Below, piece by piece: positions 1-6,182 of a DNA stretch of 6,182 nucleotides. Numbering within the stretch: position 1 is the first letter of the stretch; each line of letters starts with the position of its first letter. The DNA lies in the NCBI GenBank assembly GCA_018335615.1, contig JAGXRS010000124.1, forward strand, positions 1 through 6,182, given 5' to 3'. Source of the DNA: Hydrogenophaga sp. (lineage in GTDB: Bacteria > Pseudomonadota > Gammaproteobacteria > Burkholderiales > Burkholderiaceae_C). The notes below the pieces were generated by a model. That model made no database searches. It was not told the origin of the DNA and was given only the letters and a program-made list of their open reading frames with translations. Position numbers and translations under genes: made by a program.

Positions 1-99
1 AGCGGCACGCACGACACCCGCCAGGCCATGGCCGCGCTCACCCTGGCCAACCTGCGCGCGGGTCTGGCGGGGGAAGCCCTGCCCGCTCACGCGCCCTGA
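1..99 (+). CDS. C-terminal end of a probable D-isomer-specific 2-hydroxyacid dehydrogenase (partial)
   Basis: Frame 1 is open from the left edge to a TGA at 97-99 and gives 32 residues. The visible tail contains GTHDTRQAMAALTLANLRAG followed by a short stretch ending in PAHAP. This resembles the extreme C-terminus of NAD(P)-dependent 2-hydroxyacid dehydrogenases (glyoxylate/hydroxypyruvate or 2-ketogluconate reductase type), where a Gly-Ser/Thr-x-x-T-R turn precedes a final helix with NL and a 'G-x-PLP' tail. The catalytic and nucleotide-binding regions lie outside the window, so substrate and cofactor cannot be judged. Only 21 bp separate its stop from garD on the same strand, so the two are probably co-transcribed, and a role in sugar-acid or 2-oxoacid reduction would fit. 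The family call rests on a short tail and is tentative. Confidence 0.6.
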   Translation, partial: SGTHDTRQAMAALTLANLRAGLAGEALPAHAP

Positions 100-120
100 A
101 ACCCACCGCACACTGCTCAC

Positions 121-1743
121 ATGAACACCGCTGCAACACCCCGCACGATCCGCATCCACCCGGCCGACAACGTGGCCGTGGTGGTCAACGACGGCGGCCT
201 GCCCGCCGGCACCGCCCTGCCCGGCGGTCCCACGCTGGTGCACGCCGTGCCGCAGGGCCACAAGGTGGCGCTGGCGGACCTGCCCGCTGGCACCGCCGTG
301 CGCCGCTACAACGTGGTGATCGGCCACACGGCGGTGGACATTCCCGCCGGCGGCTGGGTCAACGAGCAGCGTCTGGTGATGCCCGGCGCGCGCAGCTTCG
401 ACAAGCTGCCGGCACCCCAGCCACCCGCCGAACTGCCGCCGCTGACCGGCCACACCTTCCAGGGCTACCGCAACGCCGATGGCAGCGTGGGCACGCGCAA
501 CCTGCTGGCCATCACCACCACCGTGCAGTGTGTGGCCGGCGTGCTCGAATTCGCCGTCGAGCGCATCCGCCAGGACCTGCTGCCGCAATACCCGAATGTG
601 GACGGTGTGGTGGGCCTGACGCACAGCTACGGCTGCGGCGTGGCGATTGACGCGCCCGACGCCATCATCCCCATCCGCACGGTGCGCAACCTGGCCAGCA
701 ACCCCAACTTCGGCGGCGAGGTGATGGTGCTCAGCCTGGGCTGCGAAAAGCTGCAGCCCGAGCGGCTGTTTCCCGCCCACGCCATTCCGATCCAGACGGC
801 CACCGACGCCCCTGCGGCTGGCGCTGCCGGGCCATGGGAAGTACCGACCGTGCCAGGGCGTGAAACGCGAGGCGGGGTGGCGGGATTCGGCGCGGTTTGC
901 CTGCAGGACGACCAGCACGTCGGCTTCATGTCGATGATCGACAGCATCCTCACCCAGGCCCGGGGCCACCTCGAACGCCTCAACCGCCGCCAGCGCGAAA
1001 CCTGCCCGGCATCGGATCTGGTGGTGGGGGTGCAGTGCGGCGGCAGCGACGCGTTTTCCGGTGTCACCGCCAACCCGGCCGTGGGCTTTGCCACCGACCT
1101 GCTGGTGCGCGCCGGTGCCACCGTGATGTTCAGCGAAAACACCGAGGTGCGCGACGCGGTGGACCAGCTCACCCGGCGTGCGGCCACGCAGGACGTGGCG
1201 GACGCCATCGTGCGCGAACTCGCCTGGTACGACGCCTACCTGGCGCGCGGCCAGGCCGACCGCAGCGCCAACACCACGCCAGGCAACAAGAAAGGCGGCC
1301 TCTCCAACATCGTCGAGAAGGCCATGGGCTCGGTCGTCAAGAGCGGCAACGGCCCTATCCACGGCGTGATCGCGCCCGGCGAGAAGGTCACGCAAAAGGG
1401 CCTGATCTTCGCGGCCACCCCGGCCAGCGATTTCATCTGCGGCACGCTGCAGCTGGCCGCCGGCATGAACCTGCACGTCTTCACCACCGGGCGCGGCACG
1501 CCCTACGGCCTGGCCGAGTGCCCGGTCATCAAGGTCGCCACGCGCGACGACCTGGCGCGGCGCTGGCACGACCTGATGGACATCAACGCCGGGCGCATCG
1601 CCAGCGGCGAGGCCAGCATCCAGGACGTGGGCTGGGAGCTGTTCCAGCGGCTGCTGGACGTGGCCAGCGGCCAGCGCACCTGGGCCGAAAAATGGGGCCT
1701 GCGCAACGACCTGGTGCTGTTCAACCCGGCGCCGGTGACCTGA
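121..1743 (+). CDS. garD: Galactarate dehydratase GarD (UxaA/altronate-dehydratase family)
   Basis: A 540-residue cytoplasmic enzyme expected to dehydrate galactarate (meso-galactaric acid) to 5-dehydro-4-deoxy-D-glucarate, the first step of galactarate catabolism. An N-terminal SAF-like domain spans roughly residues 10-85 (DNVAVVVND, then PQGHKVAL). The UxaA/GarD core follows, with GYRNADGSVGTRN, H168 and C172 in THSYGCGVA, GCEK at 207-210, QCGGSDAFSG around C306, GNKKGG at 388-393, C440 in SDFICGT and TTGRGTPYG at 455-463. Cys and His in these motifs are candidate iron ligands, since family members are Fe(II)-dependent. Similarity to remembered E. coli GarD (about 523 residues) runs to the very end, including FNPAPVT. 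This copy has about 29 extra residues at 229-257 with unusual codons. The ATG at 121 places the SAF domain correctly, although no clear Shine-Dalgarno precedes it. Altronate or other aldarate specificity is less likely given the full-length resemblance to GarD. Confidence 0.93.
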   Translation: MNTAATPRTIRIHPADNVAVVVNDGGLPAGTALPGGPTLVHAVPQGHKVALADLPAGTAVRRYNVVIGHTAVDIPAGGWVNEQRLVMPGARSFDKLPAPQPPAELPPLTGHTFQGYRNADGSVGTRNLLAITTTVQCVAGVLEFAVERIRQDLLPQYPNVDGVVGLTHSYGCGVAIDAPDAIIPIRTVRNLASNPNFGGEVMVLSLGCEKLQPERLFPAHAIPIQTATDAPAAGAAGPWEVPTVPGRETRGGVAGFGAVCLQDDQHVGFMSMIDSILTQARGHLERLNRRQRETCPASDLVVGVQCGGSDAFSGVTANPAVGFATDLLVRAGATVMFSENTEVRDAVDQLTRRAATQDVADAIVRELAWYDAYLARGQADRSANTTPGNKKGGLSNIVEKAMGSVVKSGNGPIHGVIAPGEKVTQKGLIFAATPASDFICGTLQLAAGMNLHVFTTGRGTPYGLAECPVIKVATRDDLARRWHDLMDINAGRIASGEASIQDVGWELFQRLLDVASGQRTWAEKWGLRNDLVLFNPAPVT

Positions 1744-1784
1744 GCGGGGCGCGCGCTTCCTGTCGGGGAGAGCCCCCACCCCAG

Positions 1785-1805
1785 CCCGCCCCCAGCGGGG
1801 GAGGG
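1785..1805. repeat. GC-rich inverted repeat between convergent genes; possible bidirectional terminator or dispersed intergenic element
   Basis: In the 115-bp gap between the stops of garD and the NUDIX gene, CCCCC (1789-1793) pairs with GGGGG (1797-1801) across an AGC loop. After one mismatch, CCC (1785-1787) pairs with GGG (1803-1805). No T-run follows on either strand, so it is not a textbook intrinsic terminator. The surrounding string from about 1765 to 1808 (GGGGAGAG, CCCCCACCCCAGCCC, hairpin, GAGGGAGC) resembles GC-rich intergenic repeats I recall from proteobacterial genomes, including Comamonadaceae, often near gene ends. That family assignment is from memory. Nothing else recognisable is seen in 1744-1858. 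Confidence 0.45.
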
Positions 1806-1858
1806 AGCCAGACACGGCACTCGGGCAGGGGCCCATCCGAAACGGAACAGGCCATCAC

Positions 1859-2737
1859 TCAGCCCAGCAGCGCAGCCAGCCCCCCGTCGGCTTCAAACCG
1901 CTGGTTGCGGTAAACCAGCCGCGTGGGTCCGGCCCATACCCGCTCGGGCACGCTGTGGCGCGGGTCGCCGGGGTAGCAGATGACGCGGCAGCCATCTTCG
2001 TCAAACGGCTCCGGCGCCACCAGCGCGGGCGGGCGGCTGCGGGCGGCGGTCAGCACCTCGGCCACGCTGCCCAGGCGGCTGAACTGGCTCAGCGTCATGA
2101 TCTGCGGCGGCGCCAGGTCGATCTCGCCGGCCCAGTAGCGTTCCAGCCCGGTGCGCGGGGCCAGCCACACCGCTTCGGTGGCCTCGAACGTGCAATGCTC
2201 GGCCAGCTGTCCGGCCGGGGCGGCGGCCACGAAGAAGCGGGTGTCGAAGCGTTTGTTGGTGACCGAGGGCACGCGCGGCGTGACCCAGCGCGACCAGGGC
2301 AGCAAGCCGGCCACCGACGGCCGCAACCCGGCTCGGCGCAAGGCCGTGTCGAAACCCGTGCCCGGCCCGCAGTGACCGCGCACTTGCTGCAGCAGAGCCG
2401 GCGCTGCCGCTTGACCGATCAGCAGCCCGCATTCCTCAAAAGTTTCGCGCAGGGCCGCCATGTGCAGCCCCACCGCGGTGTCAGCGTCGAGGCCCGGCTC
2501 GGCCAGCACCTGCAGGCACTCGGCGGGCGAACGGTCGAGCCAGGCCAGGTCCACCGCCCGGTCGGCCGGGTCGAGCTTGCCGCCGGGGAACACATGCACG
2601 CCGCCCAGCACGCCGGAGTTGCCGTGCCGGCGCACCAGCAAGACCTCCAGGCCGCCATGCCCATCGCGCACCACCATGACGGTGGCGGCGGGCACAGGTG
2701 GTGTGTGAACGATATCGGAGTTGATGGGAATGGCCAT
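1859..2737 (-). CDS. NUDIX hydrolase with a split Nudix box (NUDT19-like)
   Basis: A 292-residue protein with no signal peptide, so probably cytoplasmic. It should hydrolyse a nucleoside-diphosphate-linked substrate with divalent metal. The Nudix fold begins near residue 17 (ATVMVVRDG, LEVLLVRRH). The box starts with VFPGGKLDPAD at 49-59 and resumes with RETFEECGL at 97-105, supplying the R-E-x-x-E-E-x-G-U core (E98, E101, E102). The gap from G53 to R97 is 44 residues instead of the usual 14. An interrupted box of this kind, plus a downstream WVTP and KRFDTRFFVA, is what I recall from NUDT19-like and CoA-diphosphatase-like proteins, so CoA or acyl-CoA esters are candidate substrates. I chose the ATG at 2737-2735 because it directly precedes the domain and a GGTGGA lies 9 nt upstream; upstream in-frame sequence does not look coding. 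It is convergent with garD and divergent from the dehydrogenase gene. The exact substrate is unknown. Confidence 0.88.
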   Translation of the reverse strand: MAIPINSDIVHTPPVPAATVMVVRDGHGGLEVLLVRRHGNSGVLGGVHVFPGGKLDPADRAVDLAWLDRSPAECLQVLAEPGLDADTAVGLHMAALRETFEECGLLIGQAAAPALLQQVRGHCGPGTGFDTALRRAGLRPSVAGLLPWSRWVTPRVPSVTNKRFDTRFFVAAAPAGQLAEHCTFEATEAVWLAPRTGLERYWAGEIDLAPPQIMTLSQFSRLGSVAEVLTAARSRPPALVAPEPFDEDGCRVICYPGDPRHSVPERVWAGPTRLVYRNQRFEADGGLAALLG

Positions 2738-2957
2738 GCGGCATTGTCCACCGCTGAACGCGACGGGCACGGCCACCTCGGCGACGGCACAGCACCCGGA
2801 GGGCCGGTTCGTCGATGTGTGCGCCAGCGGACAGACCCCGCGCGCCCCGGCGGTCAAAGTGAATCGCGCCCCTCCTGACCCAAGCCCCCCTGTCCGTCTG
2901 CACCACCCTGAGCGCGACGGCGAGACCACTCTGACAGATCTCCTGACACAAGAACCC
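2738..2957. promoter_or_regulatory. Divergent intergenic region expected to carry promoters for the NUDIX and dehydrogenase genes
   Basis: These 220 bp separate the chosen starts of two divergently oriented genes, so both promoters should lie here. I cannot point to a convincing -35/-10 pair on either strand. The right half contains one full copy and most of the second copy of an imperfect direct repeat (2871-2907 and 2939-2975). It also contains CTGACA at 2931-2936 and again at 2943-2948, 12 bp apart, around an AGATCT palindrome at 2936-2941. Such spaced repeats could be regulator-binding sites, but nothing in the sequence identifies a regulator. Confidence 0.4.
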
Positions 2958-2975
2958 ATGTCCGTCTGCACCACC
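2871..2975. repeat. Imperfect 37-bp direct repeat, two copies with 68-bp period
   Basis: Copy one is 2871-2907 and copy two is 2939-2975. They match at 32 of 37 positions by hand count, and the last 17 bases (TGTCCGTCTGCACCACC, at 2891-2907 and 2959-2975) are identical. Similarity fades on both sides, so the unit is about 37 bp with 31 bp between the copies. The second copy contains the proposed ATG of the dehydrogenase gene (2958-2960); the first has C in place of the A, so it lacks that ATG. The pattern suggests either a local duplication or a two-site regulatory element. Confidence 0.7.
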
Positions 2976-4403
2976 AGGCATCGCCGCGCGCGCGCCTCGC
3001 GTCCTCTGACCCTGCATCCCGCGTCCCCCGGGTCGATCCCGACCCGCCCTGCCGGGCTGCCGGACGGACGAAACGCCAGGCGCCGGCCGCTGAGCACCTG
3101 GTTGCTTGCGGGCGTGGCCGGGGCCGTGCTGGCCCTGAGCGGCTGCGGCGAGTCGGCCCGGCTGACAGTCGAGCAGGGGTTTGGCCCCAGCCCCGAGCTG
3201 CCGCCACCCAACAAGACGCTGATACCCACCGTCAACATCGCCCCGGCCACCGGCTGGCCCGACGGCGTCACGCCCCGGGCGGCGCCGGGCACTCGGGTGG
3301 TGGCGTTTGCCTCGGGCCTGGACCACCCGCGCTGGTTGCACGTGCTGCCCAACGGCGACGTGCTGGTGGCCGAATCCAACCGCCCGCCCAAAGACCCGGA
3401 CGTCACCGGCTTCAAGGACGTGCTGATGGGCTTCTTCATGAAGCGCGCCGGTGCCGGTGTGCCCAGCGCCAACCGCATCACGCTGCTGCGCGACGCCGAC
3501 GGCGACGGCGTGGCCGAGTTCCAGTCGGTCCTGCTCAGCGGCTTGTATTCGCCCTTCGGCATGGCGCTGGTGGATGGGCGCCTGTACGTGGCCAACGCCG
3601 ACGCCGTGGTGTCCTTCCCCTACCGCACAGGCGACACGCGCATCGATGCAGCACCCACCCAGCTGGTGGCGCTGCCCGGCGGGCCGAACAACCACCACTG
3701 GACCAAGGGCCTGATCGCCAGCCCCGACGGCCAGCGCCTGTATGTGAGCATCGGCTCCAACAGCAACGTGGCCGAAAACGGCATGGCAGCCGAAGAAGGC
3801 CGCGCCGCCATCTGGGAGGTGGACGTGAACACGGGCGCGCACCGGGTGTTCGCCTCCGGCCTGCGCAACCCGGTGGGCATGGCCTGGGACGGCAGTGGCC
3901 ACACACTGTGGACCGTGGTGAACGAACGCGACGAGATCGGCAGCGACCTGGTGCCCGACTACCTCACCTCGGTGCGCGACGGCGCCTTCTACGGCTGGCC
4001 CTACAGCTACTTCGGCCAGCACGTGGACGAACGCGTGAAGCCGCCCCGACCCGATCTGGTGGCCTCCGCCGTGGTGCCCGAGTACGCGCTGGGCGCGCAC
4101 ACCGCGTCGCTGGGCTTGAGCTGGTCGGGTGGCCACGCGCTGCCCGCACCGTTGGCAGAAGGCATGTTCATCGGCCAGCACGGCTCGTGGAACCGCCGCC
4201 CGCACAGCGGCTACCAGGTCATCTTCATTCCCTTCAGCGGCGGCCAGCCCAGCGGCCGCCCCGTGGAGGTGCTCACCGGCTTCCTGAGCGACGACGGCCA
4301 GGCGCAGGGCCGACCGGTGGGCGTGGCGATCGACCGGCGCGGCGCGCTGTTGGTGGCCGATGACGTGGGCAACATCATCTGGCGCGTGGCGCCCGACTCC
4401 TGA
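2958..4403 (+). CDS. Sorbosone/glucose dehydrogenase-like beta-propeller lipoprotein (probably PQQ-dependent)
   Basis: A 481-residue predicted exported lipoprotein of the sorbosone dehydrogenase (GSDH, PQQ beta-propeller) family, expected to oxidise a sugar or aldehyde outside the cytoplasm. A basic patch (RRR at 41-43) precedes a hydrophobic segment (about 45-61) and the lipobox LSGC, which makes C63 the likely lipidated residue. The next residue is Gly rather than Asp, consistent with outer-membrane sorting. Propeller motifs follow: GLDHPRW at 120-126, a D-x-D-G-D-G-x-x-E loop at 179-187 that could bind calcium, PNNHHWTKG around H246/H247/K250, GLRNPVG with R303/N304 (compare the Arg-Asn pair that contacts PQQ in soluble glucose dehydrogenase), and QHGSWNR near 407-413. 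The start is uncertain: 2958 is the only ATG giving an intact signal sequence, but it leaves a 62-residue prelipoprotein segment with atypical codons, and a non-ATG start nearer 3090 is possible. ndh begins 19 bp downstream. The natural substrate is unknown. Confidence 0.85.
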   Translation: MSVCTTRHRRARASRPLTLHPASPGSIPTRPAGLPDGRNARRRPLSTWLLAGVAGAVLALSGCGESARLTVEQGFGPSPELPPPNKTLIPTVNIAPATGWPDGVTPRAAPGTRVVAFASGLDHPRWLHVLPNGDVLVAESNRPPKDPDVTGFKDVLMGFFMKRAGAGVPSANRITLLRDADGDGVAEFQSVLLSGLYSPFGMALVDGRLYVANADAVVSFPYRTGDTRIDAAPTQLVALPGGPNNHHWTKGLIASPDGQRLYVSIGSNSNVAENGMAAEEGRAAIWEVDVNTGAHRVFASGLRNPVGMAWDGSGHTLWTVVNERDEIGSDLVPDYLTSVRDGAFYGWPYSYFGQHVDERVKPPRPDLVASAVVPEYALGAHTASLGLSWSGGHALPAPLAEGMFIGQHGSWNRRPHSGYQVIFIPFSGGQPSGRPVEVLTGFLSDDGQAQGRPVGVAIDRRGALLVADDVGNIIWRVAPDS

Positions 4404-4422
4404 ACTTGAGCACCCGACCCGC

Positions 4423-5721
4423 ATGCAGCATGAAATCGTGATCGTGGGCGGCGGTGCCGGTGGCCTGGAACTGGCCTGCCAGCTCGGCCGCCAGCTGGGA
4501 CCCGAGCGGGTGGCGCTGGTGGACCTGAAGCTGTTCCATATCTGGAAACCGTCGCTGCACGAGGTGGCCGCCGGCACGCTGGACATCCACCAGGAGGGTC
4601 TCTCTTACCAGATGCTGGCACACGACAACGGCTTTCATTTCGTGCTCGGCCCCATGACGGACCTGGACCTGGAGCGCGGGGAAATCGGCGTGGGCTGCGT
4701 CGAGGACGCCCTGGGCGAGCAGCTGATTCCGGCCCGGCGCCTGGGCTTTGTGCAGCTGGTGATCGCCGTGGGCAGCACCGCCCATCACTACAACGTGCCG
4801 GGGGCGGCCGAGCACAGCCTCTCGCTCACGCGCGCCGCCGATGCCGAGCATTTCCGCCTGCGCATGCTCAGCCTGCTCACCGGCGCCGAGCTGCGCAAGA
4901 GTGCGGGCGAAGAGGGGCAGGTGCGCATCGTCATCGTGGGGGCGGGCGCCACCGGGGTGGAGCTGGCGGCCGAGTTGCGCGAGGCCAGCGAGGTGCACGC
5001 CCGCTACGGTTTTCGCCGGCTCGATCCGCACACCGACGTGCGCATCACCCTGCTGGAAGGAGCTGGGCGCATTCTGGAGCCGCTGCCGGAGAAGGTGGCG
5101 GCGTCGGCCACGCAGCTGCTGCACCAGCGCTTCGTGCGCATCGAGACCGATTGCCGCGTGGCCCGGGTGACACCACAGGCGGTCACCGACACCAACGGGC
5201 GCGAATTCCCGGCCGACCTGGTGGTGTGGGCCGCCGGCACGCAGGCCCCACCCTTCCTGCGCACGCTGGGGCTGCCGGTGAACAAGACCGGTCAAATTGA
5301 AGTGGACACCCACCTGCGCGTGTCCGATCAGCCCGGCATTTACGCCCTGGGCGACTGTGCGGCCTGCCCCACGCCCGATGGCGGGCGGGTGCCGGCACGC
5401 GCGCAGGCCGCGCACCAGCAGGCCAGCTACCTCTACCGCCAGCTGCTGCGCCGCGCCCGGGGCCAGCCCGAACGCGATGCGCCGTTCATCTACCGTGACC
5501 GCGGCTCCCTGGTGTCACTGGGCACACAGACCTCGGTGGGCAACCTCATGGGCAACCTGTTCCGCTCGAACTGGTTCGTGCAGGGTGCGCTGGCGCGCAT
5601 GATGTACCTGAGCCTGCACCTGATGCACCACCGCGCTGTGCTGGGCACCCGCCGCACCGCTGTGCTGGCGCTGGCGCGCTTCCTGGTCAGGCGCGCCACG
5701 CCCCTCGTCAAGATGCACTGA
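4423..5721 (+). CDS. ndh: Type II NADH:quinone oxidoreductase (NDH-2)
   Basis: A 432-residue FAD flavoprotein of the inner membrane's cytoplasmic face that oxidises NADH and reduces quinone without proton pumping. The first dinucleotide fold carries GGGAGG at 9-14 (FAD) and the second GAGATG at 173-178 (NADH). FAD contacts continue with IYALGDCAACP at 306-316, and A327-Q332 (AQAAHQ) fits the AQxAxQ quinone-site motif described for NDH-2 enzymes. The C-terminal part (about residue 380 on), rich in hydrophobic and basic residues, should be the membrane-anchoring region. Length and order match E. coli Ndh (about 434 residues) throughout. The ATG at 4423 was chosen because the FAD motif begins only eight residues later; an in-frame ATG at 4360 would overlap the upstream gene. 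The 19-bp gap to the dehydrogenase gene suggests one transcript. A sulfide:quinone reductase is less likely because the NADH-type motifs match well. Confidence 0.95.
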   Translation: MQHEIVIVGGGAGGLELACQLGRQLGPERVALVDLKLFHIWKPSLHEVAAGTLDIHQEGLSYQMLAHDNGFHFVLGPMTDLDLERGEIGVGCVEDALGEQLIPARRLGFVQLVIAVGSTAHHYNVPGAAEHSLSLTRAADAEHFRLRMLSLLTGAELRKSAGEEGQVRIVIVGAGATGVELAAELREASEVHARYGFRRLDPHTDVRITLLEGAGRILEPLPEKVAASATQLLHQRFVRIETDCRVARVTPQAVTDTNGREFPADLVVWAAGTQAPPFLRTLGLPVNKTGQIEVDTHLRVSDQPGIYALGDCAACPTPDGGRVPARAQAAHQQASYLYRQLLRRARGQPERDAPFIYRDRGSLVSLGTQTSVGNLMGNLFRSNWFVQGALARMMYLSLHLMHHRAVLGTRRTAVLALARFLVRRATPLVKMH

Positions 5722-6182
5722 AGGCAGCCGCGCGGGCTGCGTGTGCGGCCATCAGTTCGGCCAGCGCATGGGGATCGAACGGCTTGGTGAGGTGCGCGTC
5801 GAAGCCGGCCGCCGTGGCCTTGCGCCGGTCGTCCTGCTGACCCCACCCGGTGGCCGCCACCAGCAGCGGCTGGCACTCCCAGGGCTGCGCGCGCACCCGG
5901 CGCGCCACCTCGTAGCCGTTGAGCCCGGGCATGCCAATGTCGAGCACCAGCACATCGGGCTGGTGGCGCGTCGCCAGCGCCAGCGCCTCCTGGCCGTCAT
6001 AGGCGGTCACCACCGTGTGGCCATCCATGCGCATCAGCGCGGCCAGCATGTCGACGGCGTCGCGGTTGTCGTCGGCCAGCAGCACCGACAGCCCCGGCGC
6101 CGGCCCCTCCGCTGCCGCTGGAACGGGCTCGGGCGTGCACGGCAGCACGCCCTGTGCCAGCGGCAGCTCCACCACGAAGCGG
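5708..6182 (-). CDS. Hybrid sensor histidine kinase, C-terminal receiver domain (partial)
   Basis: The frame enters from the right edge and ends at TGA (5710-5708), showing 157 residues. It opens with RFVVELPL, the usual last strand of a histidine-kinase HATPase_c domain. A Pro/Ala-rich linker follows (about 9-28), then a complete receiver domain with acidic pair D37-D38 (LLADDNRD), phospho-acceptor D81 (VLVLDIGMPG), T111 (AATGWG) and K133 (LTKPFD). All key receiver residues are present, so it should accept a phosphoryl group. The gene is therefore a hybrid kinase whose sensor and kinase core lie outside the window; an internal GTG at 6175 is not a real start because the frame continues upstream as kinase sequence. 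The signal sensed is unknown. The 3' end overlaps ndh by 14 bp in convergent orientation, so no separate terminator fits between them. Confidence 0.9.
   Translation of the reverse strand, partial: RFVVELPLAQGVLPCTPEPVPAAAEGPAPGLSVLLADDNRDAVDMLAALMRMDGHTVVTAYDGQEALALATRHQPDVLVLDIGMPGLNGYEVARRVRAQPWECQPLLVAATGWGQQDDRRKATAAGFDAHLTKPFDPHALAELMAAHAARAAAFSAS

Noticed and set aside
897..1913. Plus-strand frame of about 338 codons overlapping the 3' half of garD
   Set aside because: Arg/Pro/His/Gly-rich out-of-frame reading of garD, whose own frame matches GarD to its last residues.
1955..2878. Plus-strand open frame of about 307 codons opposite the NUDIX gene
   Set aside because: The composition is a typical antisense shadow (His, Gly, Gln, Arg, Ala), while the opposite strand encodes a clear NUDIX protein.
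2721..2957. Earlier ATG (2721) for the dehydrogenase gene
   Set aside because: It would overlap the NUDIX start and add 79 residues of non-coding-like sequence before an already overlong signal peptide.
2931..2960. Possible sigma-70 promoter beginning at CTGACA (2931-2936)
   Set aside because: No acceptable -10 hexamer lies 16-18 bp downstream, and the site runs into the proposed start codon.
2738..3595. Upstream extension of the NUDIX frame on the minus strand to a 578-residue protein
   Set aside because: The extension is Ser/Pro/Arg-rich with no family resemblance and lies antisense to the dehydrogenase gene. The NUDIX domain starts normally just after the ATG at 2737.
2481..4586. Long minus-strand open frame (about 701 codons) antisense to the dehydrogenase and ndh starts
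   Set aside because: Its translation is low-complexity, rich in His, Gly, Ala, Val and Gln, with no recognisable domain. It mirrors the third-position GC bias of well-recognised plus-strand genes.

Overview
The window is very GC-rich and densely coding, and strongly prefers G or C in third codon positions. Together with its gene content (a UxaA-family galactarate dehydratase, an NDH-2 and a PQQ-type sugar dehydrogenase lipoprotein), this suggests a betaproteobacterium of the Burkholderiales, probably Comamonadaceae. That placement is inferred from style and remembered family resemblance, not from a database search.

Layout, left to right. (1) The last 32 codons of a gene that looks like a D-isomer-specific 2-hydroxyacid dehydrogenase (+) run into a complete garD (+), coding for galactarate dehydratase; the two probably form a sugar-acid catabolic operon. 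(2) A 115-bp convergent intergenic stretch holds a GC-rich inverted repeat. (3) A NUDIX hydrolase of the NUDT19-like type lies on the minus strand; its Nudix box is split by about 30 extra residues. (4) About 220 bp of divergent intergenic DNA carries an imperfect 37-bp direct repeat with a 68-bp period. (5) On the plus strand come a sorbosone/glucose-dehydrogenase-like beta-propeller lipoprotein and, 19 bp later, a type II NADH:quinone oxidoreductase (ndh). (6) The C-terminal end of a hybrid sensor histidine kinase (minus strand, running off the right edge) overlaps the 3' end of ndh by 14 bp.

How the genes may work together. GarD dehydrates galactarate to 5-dehydro-4-deoxy-D-glucarate, and the upstream dehydrogenase may act on a 2-hydroxy or 2-oxo acid in the same route. 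The sorbosone-dehydrogenase-like lipoprotein would oxidise a sugar or aldehyde outside the cytoplasm, while NDH-2 passes electrons from NADH to quinone without pumping protons. Their close spacing suggests a small respiratory operon, but this is inference.

I see no phage, insertion sequence, CRISPR, tRNA or rRNA, and no convincing new multi-gene system. The points most worth a second look are an in-frame 29-residue insertion with atypical codons in GarD, the duplicated 37-bp element next to the dehydrogenase start, and the uncertain N-terminus of that lipoprotein.
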